A stretch of DNA of 64,000 bases from Bacillota bacterium (GTDB taxonomy: Bacteria; Bacillota; Clostridia; Christensenellales; JAEXRW01), in contig JAEXRW010000023.1 of assembly GCA_023454175.1 (NCBI GenBank), positions 40,242 through 104,241 on the forward strand. Reading direction: 5' to 3'. Position 1 is the first letter of the stretch; each line of letters begins with the position of its first letter. Below the pieces are notes generated by a model. It worked only from the letters and a program-made list of their open reading frames with translations. It searched no databases and was not told where the DNA came from. Below are positions 33,036 to 41,405 of the stretch, one piece after another. Made by a program: the position numbers and the translations under genes.

Positions 33036-33138
33036 GTCATTTCTGGCGGCGTGCACGTCAGAAATGACACCTTTCATGCGGGTTTGTGGTGAACAAACCC
33101 GCATGGTAAAACTCAGCAAAGTGGCTTAAGCCACTTTG
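33036..33138. repeat. Three-hairpin intergenic element A
   Basis: Within the 326-bp gene-free region 32878-33203. Hairpin 1: GTCATTTCTG / CAGAAATGAC (33036-33045, 33059-33068) with a 13-nt loop. Hairpin 2: CATGCGGGTTTGT / ACAAACCCGCATG (33075-33087, 33093-33105), 13 bp perfect. Hairpin 3: a 22-bp perfect palindrome CAAAGTGGCT...AGCCACTTTG (33117-33138). It lies downstream of the desulfurase stop on the minus strand. The hairpin 1 loop is conserved in element B (63430-63575). Confidence 0.7.
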
Positions 33139-33203
33139 TTGAAAATAGAAGCAAAGGCGTTAAACCTCTGCTTGAAGACTGTGCTGTGTCTTTAACCAAC
33201 GAT

Positions 33204-34781
33204 CTATCTGTACCGCATGGCGATGGCTTCCACCGACCTTATCAGGCTGTCCAGTTCCCCCACCGTGTTGTATATGCCGATGGAGGCCCGCACCGTACCC
33301 GCAAGGCCGTAGGCTTTCAGGATGGGCTGGGCGCAGTGATGCCCCGCGCGCACCGCGATCCCGTCTTTATCCAGGTATTTCGCCACGCCTTCCGGCTCGA
33401 TCCCGTTGAGGATGAATGCGATCGTACCGGCTTTTTCGGGAGCGGTGCCGATCAGCCGTACGCCATGGATGCCCGCCAGCCCCTTCATGGCATGGGCCGT
33501 CAATTCCTTTTCCTGCCGCCGGATGTTTTCCATTCCGATGGACATCAGGTAATCGGCGGCGGCGCCCAGCCCCACGGCGTCCGCGATATTGCCCGTCCCC
33601 GCTTCAAACTTTTTGGGCGGGGTGTCGTACTCCGTCCGTGCAAAGGTGACGTTTTTGATCATGCCGCCTCCGCCCTGCCAGGGGGGCATTTCTTCCAGCC
33701 GCGCCCTTTTCCCGTACAGCACGCCGGTGCCCGTGGGTCCGTACATTTTGTGCCCCGAAAAGGCGAAAAAGTCGGCGTCCAGCTCCCACACGTTTACGCT
33801 CATGTGGGGGACGGACTGTGCCCCGTCCACCAGCGTACATACGCCGTAGCGGTGCGCCGTTTCGATCATTTTTTTCACGGGGTTGACCGTTCCTAGCACA
33901 TTGGACACGTGCGTGAAGGCCGCCATCCGTGTCCTGGGGGTGAAGAGCTTTTCGTATTCCAAGAGCATCAGTTCCCCGTCTTCATTGAACGGGACCGCGC
34001 GCAGGAACGCGCCGTTCTTCTCGGCCAGCATCTGCCACGGGACGATGTTGGAGTGGTGTTCCATCATCGTCAGGAGGATCTCGTCTCCGGGCCGGATATG
34101 CATGGCGCCCCAGCTCATGGCCGCCAGGTTGATGGCCTCCGTCGTCCCGCGCGTGAATATGATTTCATCGGGCGAGGCGGCGCCGATAAAGTTGCTGATC
34201 TTTTTCCTCGCTTCCTCGTAGGCTTCCGTGGCCTCCCGGGCCAGCTGGTGCGCGCCCCGGTGCACGTTGGAGTTGCTTTCCCGGTAGTACCGGCTGATCG
34301 CCTCTATCACGCATGCCGGCTTCTGGGTCGTGGCGGCGTTGTCCAGCCAGACCAGGGGCTTGCCGTGCACCAGCCGCTGCAGGATGGGAAAGTCCTGCCG
34401 GATCGCCGGTGTGTCGGTCCAGCCGGGGTCGCGTTTGTGCGCGATCGGAGCGGTTGGTTCCGGCGGATGCTCGGGTAAAAAATAGTACCGTCCGTCCATG
34501 TTGGCCGGTTTCGCCAGCGGCTCATGGGTGGCGGAAGGATAGGTGGAGCCGGGCTGGGTGCACCTGCCGTCCACCGTGCCCAGGTTTGAACGGTGCGGCA
34601 TCCCGACCGGTTCCGGTGCGGTGAATGCCGTTTCCTCCCGCGTTTCGTTTCCGGGCGCGGCTTTGTAATACCGGTTCGCCAGTGCGCGCAGGGTATCCAC
34701 CGCCTCTTTGGAATAGGGTCCGGCGCTCACGAATGGGTCGGCCGGCTGCATCATGCTTTCCAAAGGTTCACCGGTGATCAT
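33204..34781 (-). CDS. SufS-type cysteine desulfurase, family 2A encapsulin cargo
   Basis: 525 residues. From ~125 a class II desulfurase (SufS/CsdA) follows: LDNAATTQKP, SNVHRGAHQLA, TRGTTEAINLAA, MMEHHSNIVPWQ, the PLP lysine in FFAFSGHKMYGPTG, and RAGHHCAQPILKAYG carrying the catalytic Cys. Residues 1-120 are Pro/Ala/Thr-rich and look disordered; ordinary SufS (about 410 residues) lacks them. Such an N-terminal extension is the encapsulation signal of family 2A encapsulin cargo. The enzyme takes sulfur from cysteine, and shells of this type store it as elemental sulfur. The gene overlaps the shell gene by 14 bp, so both are made together. Confidence 0.88.
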   Translation of the reverse strand: MITGEPLESMMQPADPFVSAGPYSKEAVDTLRALANRYYKAAPGNETREETAFTAPEPVGMPHRSNLGTVDGRCTQPGSTYPSATHEPLAKPANMDGRYYFLPEHPPEPTAPIAHKRDPGWTDTPAIRQDFPILQRLVHGKPLVWLDNAATTQKPACVIEAISRYYRESNSNVHRGAHQLAREATEAYEEARKKISNFIGAASPDEIIFTRGTTEAINLAAMSWGAMHIRPGDEILLTMMEHHSNIVPWQMLAEKNGAFLRAVPFNEDGELMLLEYEKLFTPRTRMAAFTHVSNVLGTVNPVKKMIETAHRYGVCTLVDGAQSVPHMSVNVWELDADFFAFSGHKMYGPTGTGVLYGKRARLEEMPPWQGGGGMIKNVTFARTEYDTPPKKFEAGTGNIADAVGLGAAADYLMSIGMENIRRQEKELTAHAMKGLAGIHGVRLIGTAPEKAGTIAFILNGIEPEGVAKYLDKDGIAVRAGHHCAQPILKAYGLAGTVRASIGIYNTVGELDSLIRSVEAIAMRYR

Positions 34782-35733
34782 GATAGTTGCCCACCTCGAC
34801 GTTTTCCAGCATACCCAGCGCGTCGTCCGTCAGCACGGCTACCGAGAAATACAGGCTCAGGATATAGGAAGCCACCCCCCGGTTGTCGATTCCGGCCAGA
34901 CGCACCGACAGGCTGGGCACATCCCGTTCATCGGGTATGCCGGGCTGGTGCAAGCCGATCACGCCCTGTTCCTTTTCCCCTACCCGCATCAGCAGGATGC
35001 TTGTCGTGCCCATTTGCCCGTTGACCATCAGCTTGTCTGTGGGCACGAGGGGTACGCCCCGCCACGTGATGAAAGGCGAGCCGTAGATGCTTACGGCCAC
35101 CGGCGGCACGCCCCTGCGCGTGCATTCCCTGCCGAAGGCCGCGATGGCCCTGGGATGCGCCAGGAAAAAGGCCGGCTTCTTCCATACCTTGGCCAGCAGT
35201 TCGTCCATGTCGTCCGGGGTGGGCGCTCCGCTGCGGGAGTGGATGCGCATGGAAGGCGCCACGGAATTCAGCAGCCCGAATTCATGGTCGTTGAGGATCT
35301 CCCACTCCTGCCGTTCCTTCATGGCTTCGATGGTCAGCCGCATCTGTTCCTGCAGCTGGTTGATGGGGCTGTTGAAGATATCCGTCACATGGGTATTCAC
35401 GCGCAATGTCGTCTGCACCATGCTCAGCATGTATTCATTGGGATTTTCTTCATAATCCGGGTAAGTCTCCGGCATGTCGTTCTCGTGAAGGTGCCCATAT
35501 CCCAGTTCAATGGGCTTTTCACAGGATCGGTCCATCTGTGCACCGTCGGATTGTTTCTTGAGCCTGGTCAGGCGGTATATGCCGGCTTCCACAGGTACCC
35601 ATGGCAAAAAGGTCATGAACCATCTCGGGGTGATCCCTTCCATCATCGGTACCGATTTTGTCGTATGGGAAAGATGCCTCGCGGCATACGGGTGCAGGCT
35701 GCTGTGCCGCATCGTGAAATCGGGCTGACTCAT
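34768..35733 (-). CDS. Family 2A encapsulin shell protein (SrpI-like)
   Basis: 321 residues matching the family 2A shell: an extended N-terminal arm, ETYPDYEENPNEYMLSMVQTTLRVNTHVTDIFNSPINQLQEQMRLTIEAMKERQEWEILND, then an HK97-like fold with FFLAHPRAIAAFGRECTRRGVPP and GSPFITWRGVPLVPTDKL. These proteins self-assemble into a protein nanocompartment. The cysteine desulfurase cargo lies directly downstream with overlapping ends. No serine acetyltransferase or rhodanese gene, often found beside such pairs, is present nearby. ATG 35733 follows AAGGTG. Its relatives were first described as sulfur-starvation-induced SrpI in cyanobacteria, so sulfur-dependent control is plausible but no operator was recognised. 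Confidence 0.9.
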   Translation of the reverse strand: MSQPDFTMRHSSLHPYAARHLSHTTKSVPMMEGITPRWFMTFLPWVPVEAGIYRLTRLKKQSDGAQMDRSCEKPIELGYGHLHENDMPETYPDYEENPNEYMLSMVQTTLRVNTHVTDIFNSPINQLQEQMRLTIEAMKERQEWEILNDHEFGLLNSVAPSMRIHSRSGAPTPDDMDELLAKVWKKPAFFLAHPRAIAAFGRECTRRGVPPVAVSIYGSPFITWRGVPLVPTDKLMVNGQMGTTSILLMRVGEKEQGVIGLHQPGIPDERDVPSLSVRLAGIDNRGVASYILSLYFSVAVLTDDALGMLENVEVGNYHDHR

Positions 35734-35853
35734 TCCAACACCTTCTATTCATATTTGGGCAGTAGAGGATACCGTAACCTCTTTCAATATATGTAGGAAG
35801 GTATGTGAAGTGTGAAGCGGTGGTTTTGAATGTATGAACCAAATGGGTGCCAT

Positions 35854-35890
35854 AACAAAACAACCCCTTGCGCATGGCCCGGGGCTGTTT
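35854..35890 (-). terminator. Terminator of the methyltransferase gene
   Basis: AAACAACCCC (35858-35867) and GGGGCTGTTT (35881-35890) pair with one mismatch; on the minus strand the stem is followed by TTTTGTT. It lies 36 bp past the stop at 35927 and separates that unit from the encapsulin operon. Confidence 0.65.
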
Positions 35891-35926
35891 GCATATTCGG
35901 GTATGGGATGGATCCGATCGGCCGGT

Positions 35927-36700
35927 TTATAGTTTAACCGCTTTCGTCGCGATGAAAGTGCTGATATGTTTGCAGAGCGGCCCATACGGGCTGGTATCCT
36001 CGAATAAGCCGGTGATGGCAAATCCCGCCTGGATCTGGCCGCCGATCTGGTCTTCCAGCGTATGGCCGAATTCCAGCGGTTCGTTCCCCTCCATCCGTTT
36101 CCGGAGTTGTTCTTTGGGGAGCTGCTCCAGGTCCGAATACGGGATGCTGTATTTCACCTCCAGCCTGTCGTTTTCCCACGCCTCGATGTCGAAGATGAAC
36201 GTGATGGGGTTACAGAACCCGGCAAGGAGGACGCCTCCGCTTTTCAGTACCCTGTGGCACTCCTTCCATACCTTCGTCACATCGTCTATGAACACGTTGG
36301 ACACGGGGTGGAAGATCAGGTCAAAGGACCCGTCGGGGAACCGGGAAAGGTCCCGCATGTCCCCCTGCTCGAGGCGTATCGTCAGGCAGTCCCTCTCCGC
36401 CACCATCCTGTCCTGCGCCAGCTGCGCCGGGCTGTTGTCAAATACGGTCACGTCCGCCCCCAGCGCGGCGAAGATGGGCCCCTGCTGGCCCCCGCCGCAT
36501 GCCAGGCACAGCACCTTTTTGTTTGCGATCTCACCGTACCAGTCAGTGGGTACGGGTTTGGTGGGTGTGAGGACCATCCTGAAATTGCCTTTCCGCGCTT
36601 CCTCCACCTCCTGCGTTGAAACAGGCTGTGTCCACTCGTTTCCTTTTTCCACTTCCTTGTTCCACGCTTCCTGGTTGTAGCTCAATATATCCATGTCCAT
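35927..36700 (-). CDS. Class I SAM-dependent methyltransferase
   Basis: 257 residues with motif I VLCLACGGGQQGPIFAALGADVTVFDNS (about 64-90), an acidic SAM-ribose binding residue at the end of strand 2 (VFDNS), motif LEQGDMRDLSRFPDGSFDLIFHP and post-motif VLKSGGVLLAGFCNP. This is the Methyltransf_11/25 small-molecule type; the substrate is unknown. ATG 36700 follows GGAGG with about 9-bp spacing. It is downstream of the ketopantoate reductase-like gene by 46 bp on the same strand and ends at a good terminator, so it is probably the last gene of a short operon. Confidence 0.8.
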   Translation of the reverse strand: MDMDILSYNQEAWNKEVEKGNEWTQPVSTQEVEEARKGNFRMVLTPTKPVPTDWYGEIANKKVLCLACGGGQQGPIFAALGADVTVFDNSPAQLAQDRMVAERDCLTIRLEQGDMRDLSRFPDGSFDLIFHPVSNVFIDDVTKVWKECHRVLKSGGVLLAGFCNPITFIFDIEAWENDRLEVKYSIPYSDLEQLPKEQLRKRMEGNEPLEFGHTLEDQIGGQIQAGFAITGLFEDTSPYGPLCKHISTFIATKAVKL

Positions 36701-36746
36701 TTAGGTTCGCCTCCGTGTTGAAATGTTATTGTAAGTCCGCTCCTGT

Positions 36747-37766
36747 TCATGTGAATTCTGCGAAGTTCGCAGGGTCCGGCTGCCTCTTCCCTGCCTCGAT
36801 CTCCTTCACCAGCCGCACGACGGTGTCGTTCACAGGTGTTTTCACACCGGCTTTTGCGCCCTTGCGGGAAATGTAGCCGTTGAAATAATCGATCTCGGTG
36901 GGCTTGCCCCGCCGCAGCGACTGCAGGCTGGAGGATTTCAGCCGCCTGTATTTGATGCCCACGATCCGTATGATCAGGTGGTTTTTGAACGTGGCAAAAG
37001 CCCCCTTGCCGTATGCGATTTTGTAATAATCCAGCTTTCCCGCAAAAGGCGGCAGTTTCAGTCCCAGTGCGTCCGCCACCGCGACGCCTTCCCGGATGAT
37101 GGCGATGAAGATGTCCCGCGCTTTCTTCAGTTTCAGCATGTCCCCCAGCACCATCCCGCTGAATACGCCCATGGATGAGATGCAGGAGTTGACGATCATC
37201 TTGCTGTACAGCTCGTTGGTGATATCATTCGATATCCGTGTGGGCATCACCGTTTCCAGGATGGTCTTCAATGTCTGCATCTGCGCGTCCCCGCCGGGTA
37301 TGATTTTCCCGATAACGAATTCCCCTTCCGATGTCTGCTCCAGTACGCCGTTTTTCAGCATGGATGCGCCGAAGCCCACCACGCACCCCACCGTGCGTTC
37401 GGCCCCTGCCACATCTGCCATGGCGTCGGTGCAGATGCCGTTCTGCAGTGATACGACGAGCGCTTCCGGTTTGAGGAAAGGCAGTACCTTTCGGGTGGCC
37501 TCCGGCATGTCGTACGCCTTCACCGCGATGAGGATGAAATCCTTCGGCCCCGATAATTCTTCTATTTCCGTAATTGCTTTGACCTTGACCTGCTGTTCCC
37601 CCCGCACGCCTTTGACGGTCAGGCCCTGTCCGTTGGCTGTATTTGCGATCTCCGTATGCTTGCACACGAGTTCCACGTCCACTCCGGCCTTTGCCATATA
37701 GGACGCGGTGATCCCCCCGATGGCCCCCGCGCCGATAACAGCTATTTTTGCATTATTCATCTTCAT
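36747..37766 (-). CDS. Ketopantoate reductase (PanE/ApbA) family oxidoreductase
   Basis: 339 residues. The N-terminal Rossmann motif IAVIGAGAIGGITASYMAKAG binds NADP(H); FILIAVKAYDMPEATRKVLPFL, VVSLQNGI and VGCVVGFGA follow, and the C-terminal helical domain contains NSCISSMGVFSG and GKPTEIDYFNGYI, where KPTEID is the family substrate-site motif. PanE reduces 2-dehydropantoate to pantoate in coenzyme A synthesis. Paralogues act on other 2-keto acids and no panB/panC is nearby, so I give no symbol. Starts at ATG 37766 or 37760 behind GGAAGGGGG. Overlaps the upstream pRiA4b gene by 14 bp. Confidence 0.8.
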   Translation of the reverse strand: MKMNNAKIAVIGAGAIGGITASYMAKAGVDVELVCKHTEIANTANGQGLTVKGVRGEQQVKVKAITEIEELSGPKDFILIAVKAYDMPEATRKVLPFLKPEALVVSLQNGICTDAMADVAGAERTVGCVVGFGASMLKNGVLEQTSEGEFVIGKIIPGGDAQMQTLKTILETVMPTRISNDITNELYSKMIVNSCISSMGVFSGMVLGDMLKLKKARDIFIAIIREGVAVADALGLKLPPFAGKLDYYKIAYGKGAFATFKNHLIIRIVGIKYRRLKSSSLQSLRRGKPTEIDYFNGYISRKGAKAGVKTPVNDTVVRLVKEIEAGKRQPDPANFAEFT

Positions 37767-38877
37767 AACCCCCTTCCTCGTGTTTGTGATGGATCAGTGC
37801 ATATCTCAAATCAAAATTCACTCCCCTGCAGTCAAATTGATCATTATAAATACCTGCCCATTCCACAGCCTCTTTATGGCCGGAATGTTTCGGATTGTTG
37901 TATGCTGCAAGGAAGTCTTCGAAGCCTGTTTCACCGCCCACGTCCTCTGGCGGGCATGCCCCCTCTCCCTCAATGCATATTGGATAGTTGTACGGATAAT
38001 CATCTTGGATCTTTTCGAGCAAAACTCTATGCTCCCAATCATCCCCGAAATCATAAAGGTAAATGAACTGGTTATATTCCGGGAAGTATTCCGCTAGCAG
38101 GGTTTGATCATCCAGTTCTGCTGTGTGTCCCATTCTGGCGGTATCGTGCATGGTCTCCTCGTCACATGTGATAGAAGCAATCGGCTTGTCATCCTTTATT
38201 ATGGTGAATTCGTGTAAATGAGAATCCTTCCATCCCATGGCGTCCTGGATGATATGATGTAGCTTTCTGAACGTTATTCCTGCCGGCACGATCACCCTGC
38301 GCCATACCTTGTGTTTATCCAGTTGGAGTGTGATGAGGAATTGAAAAGCCCTTTCTTGCACGACAGGTTTACCCTTGCCATAGCGCTTTTCAAGTTCCGG
38401 AAGGAGCACTTCTATTGGATACTCCAACTCTTTGGAAATGGTAAACAGATAAGAACCCATATACAGGTTGAAACCGGTTTGGACCAGCTTCCCTGTTTTA
38501 AATGTCCTGGAAAAACAATTGGCCAGGTAGGCCGCCTGGGCCAGTTGTGTTAGGATACCTCTGCTGGTGGTTTTGCCGAATACGGGTTTGCCCGCATCGG
38601 ATAGATATTCCGTGATAATATCTTCTCTTATACCCTCGTCCTGTAATGCGTCCTTGATAGCATCCATGATGATGTTTGGGGCGTTTTTGAAATCCGGGGC
38701 TTTCATCCCGTACAGAAGTATTGAATAACGGGTCTTGTCGTTCATCATCAACAGGCATTTTCTGTGGTTGATATTTAACAGGTTGGCATGCCACGAAAAG
38801 AGTGGCTCCTCATCCTGCAGGGAACATGGATTTGTTTTTAGCTCCTCCAGAAGTTTTTTTGTACTTTGCAGATTCAT
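37753..38877 (-). CDS. Plasmid pRiA4b ORF-3 family protein
   Basis: 374 residues. Residues ~185-360 carry the pRiA4b ORF-3 (IS1096 TnpR-like) domain: FQFLITLQLDKHKVWRRVIVPAGITFRKLHHIIQDAMGW, HLHEF, YLYDFGDDWEHRVLLEK, and GGETGFEDFLAAY. The N-terminal ~180 residues are an unassigned helical region. The family is widespread and has no established biochemical role despite its plasmid/IS-derived name; nothing here marks it as mobile. Its stop overlaps the ketopantoate reductase start by 14 bp, implying one transcript. The ribosome site before ATG 38877 is weak. Confidence 0.8.
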   Translation of the reverse strand: MNLQSTKKLLEELKTNPCSLQDEEPLFSWHANLLNINHRKCLLMMNDKTRYSILLYGMKAPDFKNAPNIIMDAIKDALQDEGIREDIITEYLSDAGKPVFGKTTSRGILTQLAQAAYLANCFSRTFKTGKLVQTGFNLYMGSYLFTISKELEYPIEVLLPELEKRYGKGKPVVQERAFQFLITLQLDKHKVWRRVIVPAGITFRKLHHIIQDAMGWKDSHLHEFTIIKDDKPIASITCDEETMHDTARMGHTAELDDQTLLAEYFPEYNQFIYLYDFGDDWEHRVLLEKIQDDYPYNYPICIEGEGACPPEDVGGETGFEDFLAAYNNPKHSGHKEAVEWAGIYNDQFDCRGVNFDLRYALIHHKHEEGGYEDE

Positions 38878-38911
38878 CTTGCATGTCCCGCCTTTCTGCT
38901 CACCTTACAGA

Positions 38912-39355
38912 TTACTTTTCCAAATACACAAGCTCCAGCTTGTCATCTATTTTATCGGTTTTGTATTTTCTATACCCGAGCTTTTCATAGAAGGCGAGGT
39001 TTTTTACGCTTAAGCACCCGGTGAAAAGCTCATATCTTCTTCCCCTGAAGCATTCTTCGATCGCGTCAACCAGCTTCCTTCCCATCCCCTGGTTCTGCCT
39101 GTCGGGGTGGACGATGAGCCTGCCGATATGGCAGGTCCCGTCCCTTTCATAGGCGCGTACGGACCCGACGATCCTTCCATCGTCCACGGCATTGAGGATG
39201 GTTGAACGGTTGAATTCTTCCTCCAGTTCCTCCGGCGTCTGGGTAAGCGGCGCTATGTCGAAATCGTTGTAGATCATGGCTTCGCTTTGGTACGCGAGCT
39301 TTTGCAGCGCCAGTATTTCCGGCAGGTCGTCTGCGGTGGCATGCAGGATTTCCAT
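38912..39355 (-). CDS. GNAT family N-acetyltransferase
   Basis: 147 residues with the GNAT acetyl-CoA motif A IGRLIVHPDRQNQGMGRKLVDAIEE (about 92-115), motif B ELFTGCLSVKNLAFYEKLGYRKYK, and an N-terminal EILALQKLAYQSEA helix. The substrate is not predictable. ATG 39355 follows AGAGGTGA. It lies 32 bp downstream of a second, unrelated GNAT gene on the same strand, so they are probably co-transcribed. Confidence 0.82.
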   Translation of the reverse strand: MEILHATADDLPEILALQKLAYQSEAMIYNDFDIAPLTQTPEELEEEFNRSTILNAVDDGRIVGSVRAYERDGTCHIGRLIVHPDRQNQGMGRKLVDAIEECFRGRRYELFTGCLSVKNLAFYEKLGYRKYKTDKIDDKLELVYLEK

Positions 39356-39387
39356 ACGGGTATCACCTCTTGCAGGCAGTGTAAAAT

Positions 39388-39897
39388 CTAACCTTTCTGC
39401 CCGAATACGATCTCATAGCAATAGAAATCCACGCCATACTTGTAGATCTCCCCGCAGCAGGTGAAGCCCATCTTCTTGTACAGGTTCAGGGCGGGCGGGT
39501 TCGTCCTGCTCACCAGCATCCGGATGCCGTCAAAGCCGCGCTTCTGCACATCCGCCATCAGCCGGGTCATGATCAGCGTTGCCAGCCCCTTGCGCTGGTG
39601 TTCCGCCGGGACGCCGATACGCGCCAGGTCGCAGGGCTTTTTCATCCGCGCATCCCATGGGATGCCGTCATGCTCCAGTTCGTCGTCCGCTCCCGCGGCG
39701 GCCACCGTTATGATGCGACCTGCTTCATCCCGCAGGCAGTAGAGCGATGATTTTGCGATATCGGAGCGGATATCTTCCATACCCGGGTATTCCAGATGCC
39801 AGGTGCATCCCGGCGTCCCGATCAATCCGTGGTACAGGCGGAGGATTTCTTCTTCATCCCCGCTCGAAGCCAGGCCAAAAGAATATTCAGAAAACAT
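39388..39897 (-). CDS. GNAT family N-acetyltransferase
   Basis: 169 residues from the chosen start. Motif A LARIGVPAEHQRKGLATLIMTRLMADVQKRG and motif B GIRMLVSRTNPPALNLYKKMGFTCCGE identify GNAT; the end KYGVDFYCYEIVF is typical of the amino-group acetylating type. GAGAGG six bases before ATG 39897 favours it over the in-frame ATG at 39915. A TATAAT sits just upstream on the minus strand. First of two GNAT genes in a row. Confidence 0.82.
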   Translation of the reverse strand: MFSEYSFGLASSGDEEEILRLYHGLIGTPGCTWHLEYPGMEDIRSDIAKSSLYCLRDEAGRIITVAAAGADDELEHDGIPWDARMKKPCDLARIGVPAEHQRKGLATLIMTRLMADVQKRGFDGIRMLVSRTNPPALNLYKKMGFTCCGEIYKYGVDFYCYEIVFGQKG

Positions 39898-40007
39898 GGC
39901 AACCTCTCGATACATTATAATGTAGAAACTATACCATATTTTATAGTCTTTTGTGATGCCTGCAAGGGAAAATGGGTCAAATAATCTTGCAGGTGGGGTA
40001 AATGGGG

Positions 40008-40035
40008 TTTATAGTGTCGATTGGAAATGTATAAT
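40008..40035 (+). promoter_or_regulatory. Candidate promoter of the cNMP/DUF2225 gene
   Basis: TTTATA (40008-40013), a 16-bp spacer and a perfect TATAAT (40030-40035) lie 30 bp before ATG 40065. The -35 is weak. Confidence 0.4.
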
Positions 40036-40064
40036 GTTGCTGCCTGTCACAGGGAGGTGCTGCC

Positions 40065-41366
40065 ATGCTGAACCTTGGGGTGTTAAAAAACCTTTCCGGC
40101 GCCCGGAAATACATGAAGGGCAATGTCATCGCCCGTGAAAACGCCGCGTTGGAAATGTATATCGTCCTCAAAGGCGATGTCGGTCTTTTCAGCGATTACC
40201 GCCGGCAGCGTGAAGAGATGGCCTTTACCGTGGGTGCGGGAGACTACTTTGGCGAAATTGCGCTCCTGTTGGAAAAGCGTACGCCTTATACCGCCGTAGC
40301 CCTCACGGATGTGATCGTGCTGCCTGTCGATAAGGACACGGTGTCTTCATTTATAAAGGACGAGCCCGATATGGCGCTCGAATTGATGAAAGCCTTTTGT
40401 ACCCGTCTGGACGCTGTCAGCACTGCATATGAGGAGCGCTGCGGCCATTCCTGGGAACAGGTCAGGCCCGTCGCGGAGGAAGCAACCGTTGTGGAGCAAG
40501 CGCGCGTTGCAGCGGCTGAAGCCGTTCAGCCGGTTCAGGCTGAAACATCAGCTGTAAATGCAACAGCTGCTCCGCCGGTCATGGCTGCCCCCCCGCCGCC
40601 TCCGGCCGCTGCGGCTGAAGCGCCTTCGCAAAGTACCGGGTTCTCTCTCTTTCCCGAAGGCCATGGCGTCTATCAGCTGCACATGCACAATGACGACCAG
40701 GGGCGCCTCATGGATAAAAGCTATACCTGCCCCATCTGCGGCGGCAAATTCACCTCTTTGAAGGTCATGAATTCCAAGCTGGTGCTGGAAGGCACCGACA
40801 GTGATATGCGCAACAGATATAAGGGCGTGGAGCCCTTGTACTACGATGTCGTTTCCTGTCCCCATTGTCTCTACAGCGCCCTGCCCGAGATGTTTGCCAA
40901 TCCCACCGTACCAAAGGCGGAGGTGGCACAGGCCCTGGAGGCCATCAAGCCCGGGCTGCAGCTCAAATCCGGCGCCGCCATGGACACCTTTTCGGTCTTT
41001 GCCGGTTATTACCTCGCACTGTTCTGCGCGCCGAAGTGTTTTGCCACCCCCCATCTCGCCACGGCCAAGCTGCTTCTGAAGCTGAGTCGCATCTACCAGG
41101 ACTGCGGGGATAAACAGATGGAGGAAAAGACGGCGAGGCAGGCGCTGGACGCCTACCTGTATGTGTACGAGCATGTGGAGGTTTCCCCCAATCAGGACCA
41201 GCAGCTCTGCATCGTCATCGGGGAACTGTGTCTGAAGGTGAATGATCTGAAACGGGCGCAGGATTTCTTCTTCAAGGCCAATGGCAGCGCCGTCAGCACG
41301 CCCATGCTGAAAAACCACGCGCAGAACCGCATCCTGGATATCCGCGCCATGGCAAACCGCACGTGA
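40065..41366 (+). CDS. Cyclic nucleotide-binding domain / DUF2225 protein
   Basis: 433 residues. Residues ~10-125 form a cNMP-binding beta-barrel with the phosphate-binding cassette GDYFGEIALLLEKRTPYTAVAL. An Ala/Pro-rich linker (about 145-200) follows. From ~220 comes DUF2225: SYTCPICGGKFTSLKV and VSCPHCLYSALPEMF, two CxxC pairs that should hold zinc, followed by TPR-like helices (ARQALDAYLYVYEHV, NDLKRAQDFFFKANG). It lacks a HTH, so it is not a CRP-type regulator. DUF2225 has no known function to me. GGGAGG precedes ATG 40065. A sensor whose output is the zinc/TPR part is inference. Confidence 0.8.
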   Translation: MLNLGVLKNLSGARKYMKGNVIARENAALEMYIVLKGDVGLFSDYRRQREEMAFTVGAGDYFGEIALLLEKRTPYTAVALTDVIVLPVDKDTVSSFIKDEPDMALELMKAFCTRLDAVSTAYEERCGHSWEQVRPVAEEATVVEQARVAAAEAVQPVQAETSAVNATAAPPVMAAPPPPPAAAAEAPSQSTGFSLFPEGHGVYQLHMHNDDQGRLMDKSYTCPICGGKFTSLKVMNSKLVLEGTDSDMRNRYKGVEPLYYDVVSCPHCLYSALPEMFANPTVPKAEVAQALEAIKPGLQLKSGAAMDTFSVFAGYYLALFCAPKCFATPHLATAKLLLKLSRIYQDCGDKQMEEKTARQALDAYLYVYEHVEVSPNQDQQLCIVIGELCLKVNDLKRAQDFFFKANGSAVSTPMLKNHAQNRILDIRAMANRT

Positions 41367-41405
41367 CAGCCGTTTCTGCACCGATGTAATAGCACCGGGA
41401 TATGT

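Noticed and set aside
34753..35796. 347-codon plus-strand frame over the encapsulin gene
   Set aside because: Antisense to the shell gene; His/Arg-rich text with no domain and no ribosome site.
37753..38877. pRiA4b ORF-3 gene as evidence of an insertion sequence or plasmid
   Set aside because: The family is widespread on chromosomes; no terminal repeats or transposase are nearby.
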